From the NCBI GenBank assembly GCA_002342985.1, contig DDRC01000054.1, forward strand, positions 1 through 7,626: a stretch of DNA of 7,626 nucleotides, given 5' to 3'. The stretch is from Flavobacteriales bacterium UBA2426 (GTDB taxonomy: Bacteria > Bacteroidota > Bacteroidia > Flavobacteriales_F > PHOS-HE28). Both the position numbers and the translations under genes were made by a program. Positions 1-4,749 of this stretch are shown here, piece after piece. A model generated the notes under the pieces. That model saw only the letters and a program-made list of their open reading frames with translations. It made no database searches and was not told where the DNA came from. Numbering within the stretch: position 1 is the first letter of the stretch; every line of letters begins with the position of its first letter.

Positions 1-1
1 G

Positions 2-475
2 AAGCCCTTCGATGTGCACCTGATGATCGTGGAGCCCGATAAGTACATCGGCGCGTTCCGCGATGCGGGCGCGGACCACCTCACCGTGCATTACGAGGCC
101 TGCCCGCACCTGCACCGCAGCATCCAGGCCATCAAGGCGGCAGGCATGAAGGCGGGCGTGGCCATCAATCCCCACACGCGTGTCGACCTGCTCGAGGACG
201 TCCTCGCCGACATCGACCTCGTCTGCCTCATGAGCGTGAACCCCGGATTCGGCGGCCAGCGGTTCATCGAGCGGACCTACGAGAAGATCGCCGCGCTGAA
301 GCTGCTGCGCAGCAGGACCGGGTCCGCTGCCCTGATCGAGATCGACGGTGGCGTGGATGCGGGCAACGCCGCGCGGCTGGCGGATGCCGGCGCCGATGTG
401 CTCGTGGCCGGCAACAGCGTGTTCGGAGCGGGGGATCCGCGCTCGGCCATCACTCAGTTGGCCGCCGCGCGGTGA
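2..475 (+). CDS. rpe: Ribulose-phosphate 3-epimerase, 3' portion (5' end outside window)
   Basis: Interconverts D-ribulose 5-phosphate and D-xylulose 5-phosphate in the cytoplasmic pentose phosphate pathway. The frame is open from base 2 (KPFDVHLMIVEP...) with no start codon of its own. By comparison with family members of about 220 aa, roughly the first 60-70 residues lie upstream. Visible family signatures are DVHLM, the VHYEA stretch whose His matches the metal-ligand His of the family, the diagnostic LMSVNPGFGGQ, IEIDGGV carrying the second catalytic Asp, and the phosphate-binding GADVLVAGNSVF near the C-terminus. It ends in TGA. The in-frame GTG at base 14 is internal to the conserved DVHLM motif, so it is not a start. 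The following gene is unrelated (an outer-membrane protein), so no operon role is evident. The family call is secure from the sequence motifs. Confidence 0.96.
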   Translation, partial: KPFDVHLMIVEPDKYIGAFRDAGADHLTVHYEACPHLHRSIQAIKAAGMKAGVAINPHTRVDLLEDVLADIDLVCLMSVNPGFGGQRFIERTYEKIAALKLLRSRTGSAALIEIDGGVDAGNAARLADAGADVLVAGNSVFGAGDPRSAITQLAAAR

Positions 476-487
476 GCGCATCCGTCG

Positions 488-495
488 TAGCCTTG
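488..495 (+). promoter_or_regulatory. Weak candidate -7 box (TAGCCTTG) in the rpe/outer-membrane gene gap
   Basis: TAGCCTTG matches the Bacteroidota -7 consensus TAnnTTTG at all but one defined position. It lies about 100 nt before the next gene's ATG. The nearest upstream TTG (458-460) is 27 nt away, longer than usual for a -33 element. A 6-bp inverted repeat (CCGATC 498-503 / GATCGG 522-527) follows it. The match could easily be chance. Confidence 0.2.
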
Positions 496-596
496 GCCCG
501 ATCCGTGGGCGACCGGGCGACGATCGGCGAATTGCCGGCCATTGCGGAAACCCGCGGGGACCTGGCCTGCGTAAAGCACCCGTGAAACCGGTCCCG

Positions 597-1202
597 ATGC
601 GTCCCCTGCTGCTCCCCCTGCTCGCCCTCACCGCAGCGCCCCTGTGCGCGCAACGCTCCGGCCTCGGCGTGAAGGGCGGCATCCTGGCCTGTGAGACACG
701 CACCGGAGCGGTATCCACCCGCATGATCCCCGGCGGGGCCGCCGGCGCCTATTTCGCGCTGCGGGCGGCTCCGCGCATGGAACTCCAGCCGGAGCTGCTC
801 ATCACGGCTCTGGGCTCCGGCTACACCCTGCCCGATGGCGACCGCAGCAGCGTGCGCACGCTGTACGCCCAGGTTCCGCTGTCCGTCAAGCTCTACGTGG
901 GCAACGCGTTCAACGTGCAAGGCGGCTTCCAGGTGGGACGCCTGCTGCTGGCGCAGCAGCACGGCCCCGAGGGCGATGCCGACGTGACGTCCAGCTACAA
1001 GAGCTGGGATCAGGGCCTCATCCTCGGCGCCGGCGTGGACCTCGTGAGCGGCCTCGACCTGGGAGTGCGCTACTACAACGGGCTCTCCACCATCCTCGCG
1101 GATGACCAGGCCATCTTCCCGCGCAACCGGTCGCTGATGCTCTCGGCCGGCTACCGCATCACCGGCATGCGGGCCCCAAAGCTGATCCGCAAGCGCCACT
1201 GA
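597..1202 (+). CDS. Small outer-membrane beta-barrel protein (porin-like, PF13568-type)
   Basis: This 201-aa predicted secreted protein has a hydrophobic N-terminus (MRPLLLPLLALTAAPLCAQ) with likely cleavage after AQ at residue 19. After that, alternating hydrophobic and polar stretches and Gly-rich turns fit a small 8-stranded outer-membrane barrel. Supporting segments are GLGVKGGI, an extended middle section around VPLSVKLYVG, LILGAGVDLVSGLDLGVRYYNGLS, and the terminal SLMLSAGYRI. This pattern is that of the Bacteroidota 'outer membrane beta-barrel' family. The function is unknown; such proteins have no assigned ligand. The start at 597 is chosen because it begins the signal peptide directly. 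An in-frame GTG at 582 would add five residues (VKPVP). The same frame is open further upstream, but there it overlaps rpe and encodes Arg/Pro-rich sequence typical of a shadow frame. The C-terminal tail APKLIRKRH is basic and extends past the last strand. It is probably transcribed alone, and purK appears to have its own promoter. Confidence 0.8.
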   Translation: MRPLLLPLLALTAAPLCAQRSGLGVKGGILACETRTGAVSTRMIPGGAAGAYFALRAAPRMELQPELLITALGSGYTLPDGDRSSVRTLYAQVPLSVKLYVGNAFNVQGGFQVGRLLLAQQHGPEGDADVTSSYKSWDQGLILGAGVDLVSGLDLGVRYYNGLSTILADDQAIFPRNRSLMLSAGYRITGMRAPKLIRKRH

Positions 1203-1221
1203 GCGCTCCGGTGCCACCGGG

Positions 1222-1229
1222 TATCTTCG
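1222..1229 (+). promoter_or_regulatory. Candidate Bacteroidota -7 promoter box for purK (TATCTTCG)
   Basis: TATCTTCG matches TAnnTTTG at 5 of 6 defined positions. Only 6 nt (CCCCCG) separate it from the purK ATG. Since Bacteroidota transcripts begin a few bases after this element, the mRNA would have almost no leader. No good -33 TTG was seen at the expected distance. The same kind of box stands before two other starts in this window. Confidence 0.5.
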
Positions 1230-1235
1230 CCCCCG

Positions 1236-2393
1236 ATGGCCAAGGCACCCGTCATCGCATTGCTGGGCGGCGGCCAGTTGGGCCGCATGTTCATCGAGAA
1301 TGCCCTGCGCTACGGCGTGGCGGTGCATGTGCTCGATCCGGACGCCAAAGCGCCCTGCGCAGGGATCGCCACGCGCTTCGTCACCGGCGATTTCCGCGAC
1401 CGCGACACGGTGCTGGCCTTCGCCCGGGATGCGGATGTCGTCGGCATCGAGATCGAGCAGGTCTCCGTGGAAGCGCTGGAGGCGCTCCAGTGCATGGGCA
1501 AGCGCGTCATCCCCGACCCCGGGGTGCTCCGCATCATCCAGGACAAAGGGCTGCAGAAGCGCTTCTATGCCGAGCACGGCATACCCACCGCCCCCTTCGC
1601 GCTCATCGAGGCGCCCGGCGGGATCGCTGCGCATGCCCGGCTGCTGCCCGCCTTCCTGAAGACGCGGACGGGCGGATACGACGGGAAGGGCGTGATGCCC
1701 ATCGACACGGTGGCGGATGCCGCCAAGGCATTCGACGCACCCGCGGTGCTCGAGGAGCGCGCTGACATCGCGCTTGAACTGGCCGTGATCGTGGTGCGCA
1801 ACGACAAGGGCACCGAGGCCGTGTACGACCCCGTGGAGATGGTCTTCGATCCGCGGCTCAATCTGGTGGACCACCTGAGGGCGCCGGCCCGCATACCGCA
1901 TCACACGAGCGATGCGGCGCGCCGGCTCGCGAAGCGCGTGGCGGAGGCCTTCGGCGCACCCGGGCTGTATGCCGTGGAGATGTTCCTGACCAAGGATGAT
2001 GAGCTGCTCGTGAACGAGACGGCGCCCCGCGCCCACAACAGTGGCCACCACACCATCGAGGCCTGTGCCAGCTCCCAGTTCGACCAGCTGCTGCGGGTCT
2101 ACATGGGATGGCCGCTGGGCGATACGGCCTTGCGGGGCCGCGCGGCCATGATCAACCTGGTGGGCGAAGGCGGAACCGGCGAACCCGAGGTGAAGGGCTT
2201 GGACGACATCCTGCACATCCCTGGCACCTTTGTGCACCACTACGGCAAGCACGAGACGCGCACCGGCCGGAAGATGGGCCATGTGACCGCGATCGCCGCG
2301 GACGACTCCGGCCTGGACCAGGCCATCGCCGTCACCAAGGTGCATGGGCGCGTGGTACCGCGCACCTCTCCCCCGAGCAACGCAACAACCTGA
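1236..2393 (+). CDS. purK: N5-carboxyaminoimidazole ribonucleotide synthase (ATP-grasp)
   Basis: Catalyses ATP- and bicarbonate-dependent carboxylation of 5-aminoimidazole ribonucleotide (AIR) to N5-CAIR in cytoplasmic de novo purine synthesis; the product goes to PurE. The 385-aa length fits the family. Domains in order: an N-terminal preATP-grasp Rossmann-like fold starting with [12 protein letters not shown] (about 7-18); the ATP-grasp region with [13 protein letters not shown] (about 141-152) as the Gly-rich ATP loop and [18 protein letters not shown] (171-188); then YAVEMF (245-250) and [16 protein letters not shown] (260-275), the metal/nucleotide and AIR-site signature of PurK; and a C-terminal closing domain. 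The ATG at 1236 is used because GGGQLGRM begins at the normal distance from it. There is no Shine-Dalgarno sequence, and a -7-like box sits 6 nt upstream. Only 13 nt separate its stop from purE, so the two are presumably co-transcribed. Confidence 0.97.
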   Translation: MAKAPVIALLGGGQLGRMFIENALRYGVAVHVLDPDAKAPCAGIATRFVTGDFRDRDTVLAFARDADVVGIEIEQVSVEALEALQCMGKRVIPDPGVLRIIQDKGLQKRFYAEHGIPTAPFALIEAPGGIAAHARLLPAFLKTRTGGYDGKGVMPIDTVADAAKAFDAPAVLEERADIALELAVIVVRNDKGTEAVYDPVEMVFDPRLNLVDHLRAPARIPHHTSDAARRLAKRVAEAFGAPGLYAVEMFLTKDDELLVNETAPRAHNSGHHTIEACASSQFDQLLRVYMGWPLGDTALRGRAAMINLVGEGGTGEPEVKGLDDILHIPGTFVHHYGKHETRTGRKMGHVTAIAADDSGLDQAIAVTKVHGRVVPRTSPPSNATT

Positions 2394-2406
2394 CAACCCC
2401 AACCGC

Positions 2407-2910
2407 ATGGTAGGCATCATCATGGGCAGCCGCAGCGATCTGGAGACGATGCGCGAGGCCGTGGACACGATGAAGGAATTCGGCGTACCGCATGAGCTCA
2501 CGGTGGTGAGCGCGCACCGCACGCCCGACCGCATGTTCGCCTACGCCAAGGGCGCTGCCGCGCGCGGCGTGAAGGTGATCATCGCCGGTGCCGGAGGCGC
2601 CGCGCACCTGCCGGGCATGGTGGCCTCGCTCACCACCCTTCCCATCATCGGCGTGCCCATCAAGAGCCGGAACAGCATCGATGGCTGGGATTCGCTCCTC
2701 AGCATCGTGCAGATGCCGGCCGGCGTGCCGGTGGCCACCGTGGCGGTGAACGGCGCGCGCAACGCAGGGCTGCTGGCGGTGCAGATCCTCGCCATCCACG
2801 ATCCGCAGCTCGCCGGCCGGCTGGCCGCCTTCAAGGGCGAGCAGGAGGACCGGGTGCGCGATGGCATCGCCGCGCTCAAGCAGCAGTTCCCCAACGGCTT
2901 CGACGCATGA
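2407..2910 (+). CDS. purE: N5-carboxyaminoimidazole ribonucleotide mutase (class I PurE)
   Basis: Moves the carboxyl group of N5-CAIR to C4, giving CAIR, the step right after PurK. The 167-aa protein shows all class I marks: [11 protein letters not shown] at the N-terminus (phosphate/nucleotide loop), SAHRTP at 35-40 with His37, [11 protein letters not shown] at 61-71 with the second conserved His67, [22 protein letters not shown] at 99-114, and [10 protein letters not shown]. The insertion-like [19 protein letters not shown] differs from the shorter E. coli segment and resembles Bacteroidota PurE proteins as I recall them. The start at 2407 is set by VGIIMGS directly after Met; the frame is open back to 2344, but that part overlaps purK and is not conserved-looking. 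The presence of PurK next door shows the organism uses the two-step N5-CAIR route. Its stop overlaps the next start as ATGA. Confidence 0.97.
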   Translation: MVGIIMGSRSDLETMREAVDTMKEFGVPHELTVVSAHRTPDRMFAYAKGAAARGVKVIIAGAGGAAHLPGMVASLTTLPIIGVPIKSRNSIDGWDSLLSIVQMPAGVPVATVAVNGARNAGLLAVQILAIHDPQLAGRLAAFKGEQEDRVRDGIAALKQQFPNGFDA

Positions 2911-3332
2911 TCACGGCCGCCGGCAGGCCCTATGCGCTGCATGCCCTGCGCTTGCTGCCCGGCGCCGATGTGAGAGCGACGCTGCGCGACTGGGCCCATC
3001 AGAACGGCTTGGAGGCCGGCGTGATCGTGAGCGCGGTGGGCAGCCTGAGCATCGCAGCATTGCGGTTCGGGGGGCGCTCATCCGCCGAATCCATCAGCGG
3101 CGACCTGGAAGTGTGCGCGCTCAGCGGCACCTTGTCACGGCATGGGCTGCACCTTCATCTGGCCGTGGCCGACAGCGAGGGGCGCATGAGCGGCGGCCAC
3201 CTGCTGGAGGGCTCCCTTGTCCGCACCACCTTGGAGGTGGTCATCCAGGAGATCGGGGGCATGCGCTTCGCGCGACGGCGCGATGAGCGCACGGGATACG
3301 ACGAACTCTTCCCGGAAGCCATCGTGCCCTGA
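2907..3332 (+). CDS. PPC/DUF296-domain protein
   Basis: This 141-aa single-domain protein is a free-standing PPC domain (plant and prokaryote conserved, DUF296), the domain that in plants is fused to AT-hook motifs. Visible hallmarks are [16 protein letters not shown] (about 39-54), [10 protein letters not shown] (67-76), LHLHLAVAD (81-89), GGHL (96-99), a TTLEVVI strand, and the terminal F-R-R-x-D-x-x-TGYDEL. H82, H84 and H98 correspond to the conserved His cluster reported to bind metal in some prokaryotic members, which form trimers. There is no AT-hook and no signal peptide, so it is cytoplasmic. The cellular role of bacterial PPC proteins is not established, and DNA binding is only inferred from plant relatives. 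The start overlaps the purE stop (ATGA) and has no Shine-Dalgarno sequence, which implies translational coupling to purE. A role tied to purine synthesis is therefore possible but unproven. Confidence 0.9.
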   Translation: MITAAGRPYALHALRLLPGADVRATLRDWAHQNGLEAGVIVSAVGSLSIAALRFGGRSSAESISGDLEVCALSGTLSRHGLHLHLAVADSEGRMSGGHLLEGSLVRTTLEVVIQEIGGMRFARRRDERTGYDELFPEAIVP

Positions 3333-3344
3333 GCCTCACGGCAC
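3324..3344. terminator. Palindrome at convergent gene ends, possible bidirectional terminator
   Basis: GTGCC (3324-3328) pairs with GGCAC (3340-3344). A C/C mismatch follows, then TGA (3330-3332) pairs with TCA (3336-3338) around a GCC loop. The TGA is the stop of the plus-strand PPC gene, and the TCA is the complement of the stop of the minus-strand transpeptidase gene. The dyad is thus centred in the 3-nt gap between convergent genes. There is no T-tract on either side, so Rho-independent termination is not assured. Confidence 0.4.
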
Positions 3345-3947
3345 CACCTCGATCAGGGTGCGTCCCGGGATGATCCAGGGGTAGATCTCGTCCACGTCGG
3401 CATTGCGCAGGGCGATGCAGCCCCAGGTCCAATCGGCGCCGGCTGTGATCCAATGGTCCATGCCCTCCGGCACGCCATGGATGCCGATCTCCCCGCCGAT
3501 ATCCCTGCCGGCCGGAATCAGCCCCTTCGCCTTCCGCTCACGATAGCGCCTCCAGCTTTCGGCATTGGGGTAATCGAGCCAGATGAAACGGTGCCAGCGG
3601 TCGTGAACGCGCTTGCCACGGATGCCGAAGACGCCCTCGGGGGTGCGGCGGTCGCCTTGATGCCGCTTGTCGCCCTCAGGCACCTCGCCGAGCACGCAGG
3701 GATAGCTCTTCACCACCGCACCGCCCGCCAGCACGGAGAAGCGGCGCTCGCTCTTTTCGACCCGGAAGGACACCTCGGCGGGCCGCGCCACGAAGGTGTC
3801 CAGCAGGGCCTGCAGCGTCGCGCGCTCGCGCTGTTCGGTGGCTGCTGCGGGCGCTTCCGGAGGGGAACCGCCGCTCTGGCAGGCCAGCAAGGCCGGCACC
3901 GCCCAGGCCAGGAGGAGGGGCGCGATGCGCGCTCGCTTCATGGCCAT
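3336..3947 (-). CDS. L,D-transpeptidase (YkuD) family lipoprotein
   Basis: Predicted periplasmic, lipid-anchored L,D-transpeptidase family protein (203 aa). A basic N-terminus and hydrophobic stretch lead to the lipobox ALLAC (Cys23), followed by a Ser/Pro/Ala-rich linker and a helical segment. The catalytic domain spans about 57-203: FRVEKSERRFSVL opens it, GDKRHQGDRRTPEGVFGI (92-109) is the typical substrate-side segment, and the active site is IHG (His157) plus ADWTWGCIAL with Cys177. This HG...(S/T)xGC arrangement is the YkuD signature, so it should be active. The family forms 3-3 peptidoglycan cross-links or attaches proteins to peptidoglycan; the exact reaction here cannot be told. A purine-rich GGAAGGGGGAG eight nt before 3947 supports that ATG over the one at 3941 (MKRARIA). 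It lies 29 nt after the lipoprotein gene and is probably in the same transcript, though its function looks unrelated to transport. Confidence 0.9.
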   Translation of the reverse strand: MAMKRARIAPLLLAWAVPALLACQSGGSPPEAPAAATEQRERATLQALLDTFVARPAEVSFRVEKSERRFSVLAGGAVVKSYPCVLGEVPEGDKRHQGDRRTPEGVFGIRGKRVHDRWHRFIWLDYPNAESWRRYRERKAKGLIPAGRDIGGEIGIHGVPEGMDHWITAGADWTWGCIALRNADVDEIYPWIIPGRTLIEVVP

Positions 3948-3955
3948 GCAATGCG

Positions 3956-3966
3956 CTCCCCCTTCC
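3956..3966 (-). promoter_or_regulatory. Shine-Dalgarno-like purine tract deciding the transpeptidase start
   Basis: On the minus strand GGAAGGGGGAG ends 8 nt before the ATG at 3947-3945. It is the only clear Shine-Dalgarno-like element seen before a gene in the window; the other genes have A-rich, C-rich or almost no leaders. It favours the upstream of two closely spaced Met codons. Confidence 0.45.
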
Positions 3967-3976
3967 GGCGTAACGG

Positions 3977-4561
3977 CTATTGGATGACCAGCGGGAAGGT
4001 CACCTCGATATCGGTCTCGCCGCCCGCATTGGTGATGTCGCCGGCCGCAACGCCAGGCGCGCCCTTGTTCGGTTCGTGGCGCAGGGTGACGGTGATGGTG
4101 CCGGTGCTGGATGCGCCGGTGATGGCCGTATTGAGCACGCCGACTGGCTGGCCGTTGGCATCCTGGTCGGCGTAGGCCACAGTCATCGCCGCGCCGCTCA
4201 CCTGGAAGAAGAACTGGTGTTCCTCGTCCTCGGCCTGCACTTCATGGGTCACCGTGTCGGCGGGGTTGACGCTCTCATCGAGCAAGCCCACGAGCAGCCC
4301 AAAGGTGCGCCCGGCGGGCAGGGTGTCGATGTGCAGCACGGCTGCGGCACCGCCGTCGCCGTCGCTATCGGTGAAGCGCAGCTCGTAGGTCTGCGACGGG
4401 TCGGCGATGTCGGCGAAGGTGAGGATCAGCGTGGTGATGAGCTCCTCCTCATTCGGCGGGCCGCCTCCGGAAGGACGGTTCGGCTCCTCCTCCTTCTTGC
4501 AGGCGGTGAGGCTGGCGGCAGCGGCCATGGCGATGGCCAGAATGATGCGGTTGGTCTTCAT
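3977..4561 (-). CDS. Acidic lipoprotein paired with the TonB-dependent receptor
   Basis: This 194-aa protein has a clear lipoprotein signal peptide: MKTNR, a hydrophobic Ala-rich stretch, then lipobox LTAC (Cys21) followed by KKEEEP. A Pro/Gly-rich linker leads to NEEELITTLILTF and a predicted all-beta domain of about 150 residues. Two short loops resemble calcium-binding loops: DSDGDG at 65-70 (DxDxDG) and DQDANG at 132-137 (DxDxNG). There is also an acidic-aromatic segment, AEDEEHQFFFQ (110-120). The C-terminal part TLRHEPNKG...GGETDIEVTFP looks like a conserved family ending. I recall similar lipoproteins next to TonB-dependent receptors in Flavobacteria, but know no assigned function. It could be a surface or periplasmic partner that captures ligand for the receptor upstream. 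The ATG at 4561 is fixed by the signal peptide. The leader is A-rich (GACAAAGAACCTTG...) without a Shine-Dalgarno sequence. Confidence 0.8.
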   Translation of the reverse strand: MKTNRIILAIAMAAAASLTACKKEEEPNRPSGGGPPNEEELITTLILTFADIADPSQTYELRFTDSDGDGGAAAVLHIDTLPAGRTFGLLVGLLDESVNPADTVTHEVQAEDEEHQFFFQVSGAAMTVAYADQDANGQPVGVLNTAITGASSTGTITVTLRHEPNKGAPGVAAGDITNAGGETDIEVTFPLVIQ

Positions 4562-4749
4562 GGTCTTCGGGTTTCAAGGTTCTTTGTCGATTCTGCTGCT
4601 TCGATTGCTGTTGCGTGCCCGCTGCGCGGTGGCGCGCGGGCCGGCGATGCAGGCGGTGCGGCCGGCTGAAGGGCATTCGCTTGCACCGGCATCGGTGATG
4701 GACGGCGCGGCGCGCAGTGTGAGGCGATGCATAGGCACTTTGGGTTCAT
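4558..4749 (-). CDS. Doubtful 63-aa ORF bridging receptor and lipoprotein genes
   Basis: The 184-nt gap between the receptor stop and the lipoprotein start is fully open in one frame. The frame starts at an ATG overlapping the receptor stop (ATGA) and ends in a TGA overlapping the lipoprotein start (again ATGA). The product would begin MNPKCLCIASHC and then be Ala/Pro/Arg-rich, with no signal peptide or recognisable domain. Against it being a gene: its third-codon positions are clearly less GC-rich than in the neighbours, its composition resembles a random GC-rich frame, and open frames of this length are common in such DNA. In its favour is the double 4-nt overlap. It may serve only to couple translation across the gap. 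Confidence 0.25.
   Translation of the reverse strand: MNPKCLCIASHCAPRRPSPMPVQANALQPAAPPASPARAPPRSGHATAIEAAESTKNLETRRP
4622..4639. repeat. GC-rich hairpin in the receptor-lipoprotein gap
   Basis: GCGCG (4624-4628), loop GTGG (4629-4632), CGCGC (4633-4637), extendable by two pairs, one of which is a G-T apposition on the plus strand. In the minus-strand transcript it would form a strong hairpin about 120 nt after the receptor stop. Just beyond it, two GCCGGC hexamers (starting near 4642 and 4663) can also pair. There is no T-tract, so partial termination or an RNA-processing/stability role is possible but unshown. Confidence 0.35.

Noticed and set aside
348..596. N-terminal extension of the outer-membrane beta-barrel gene into rpe
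   Set aside because: The extension encodes Arg/Pro/Trp-rich sequence overlapping the conserved end of rpe, while a perfect signal peptide starts at 597.
2344..2406. Upstream start for purE inside the end of purK
   Set aside because: Family members begin at or just before [10 protein letters not shown], which follows the Met at 2407 directly.
450..2534. A 694-aa open frame on the minus strand opposite the outer-membrane gene, purK and purE
   Set aside because: It is antisense to genes with unmistakable family motifs, and its product is His/Arg/Gly-rich without domains. This is typical of the mirror frame of high-GC coding DNA.
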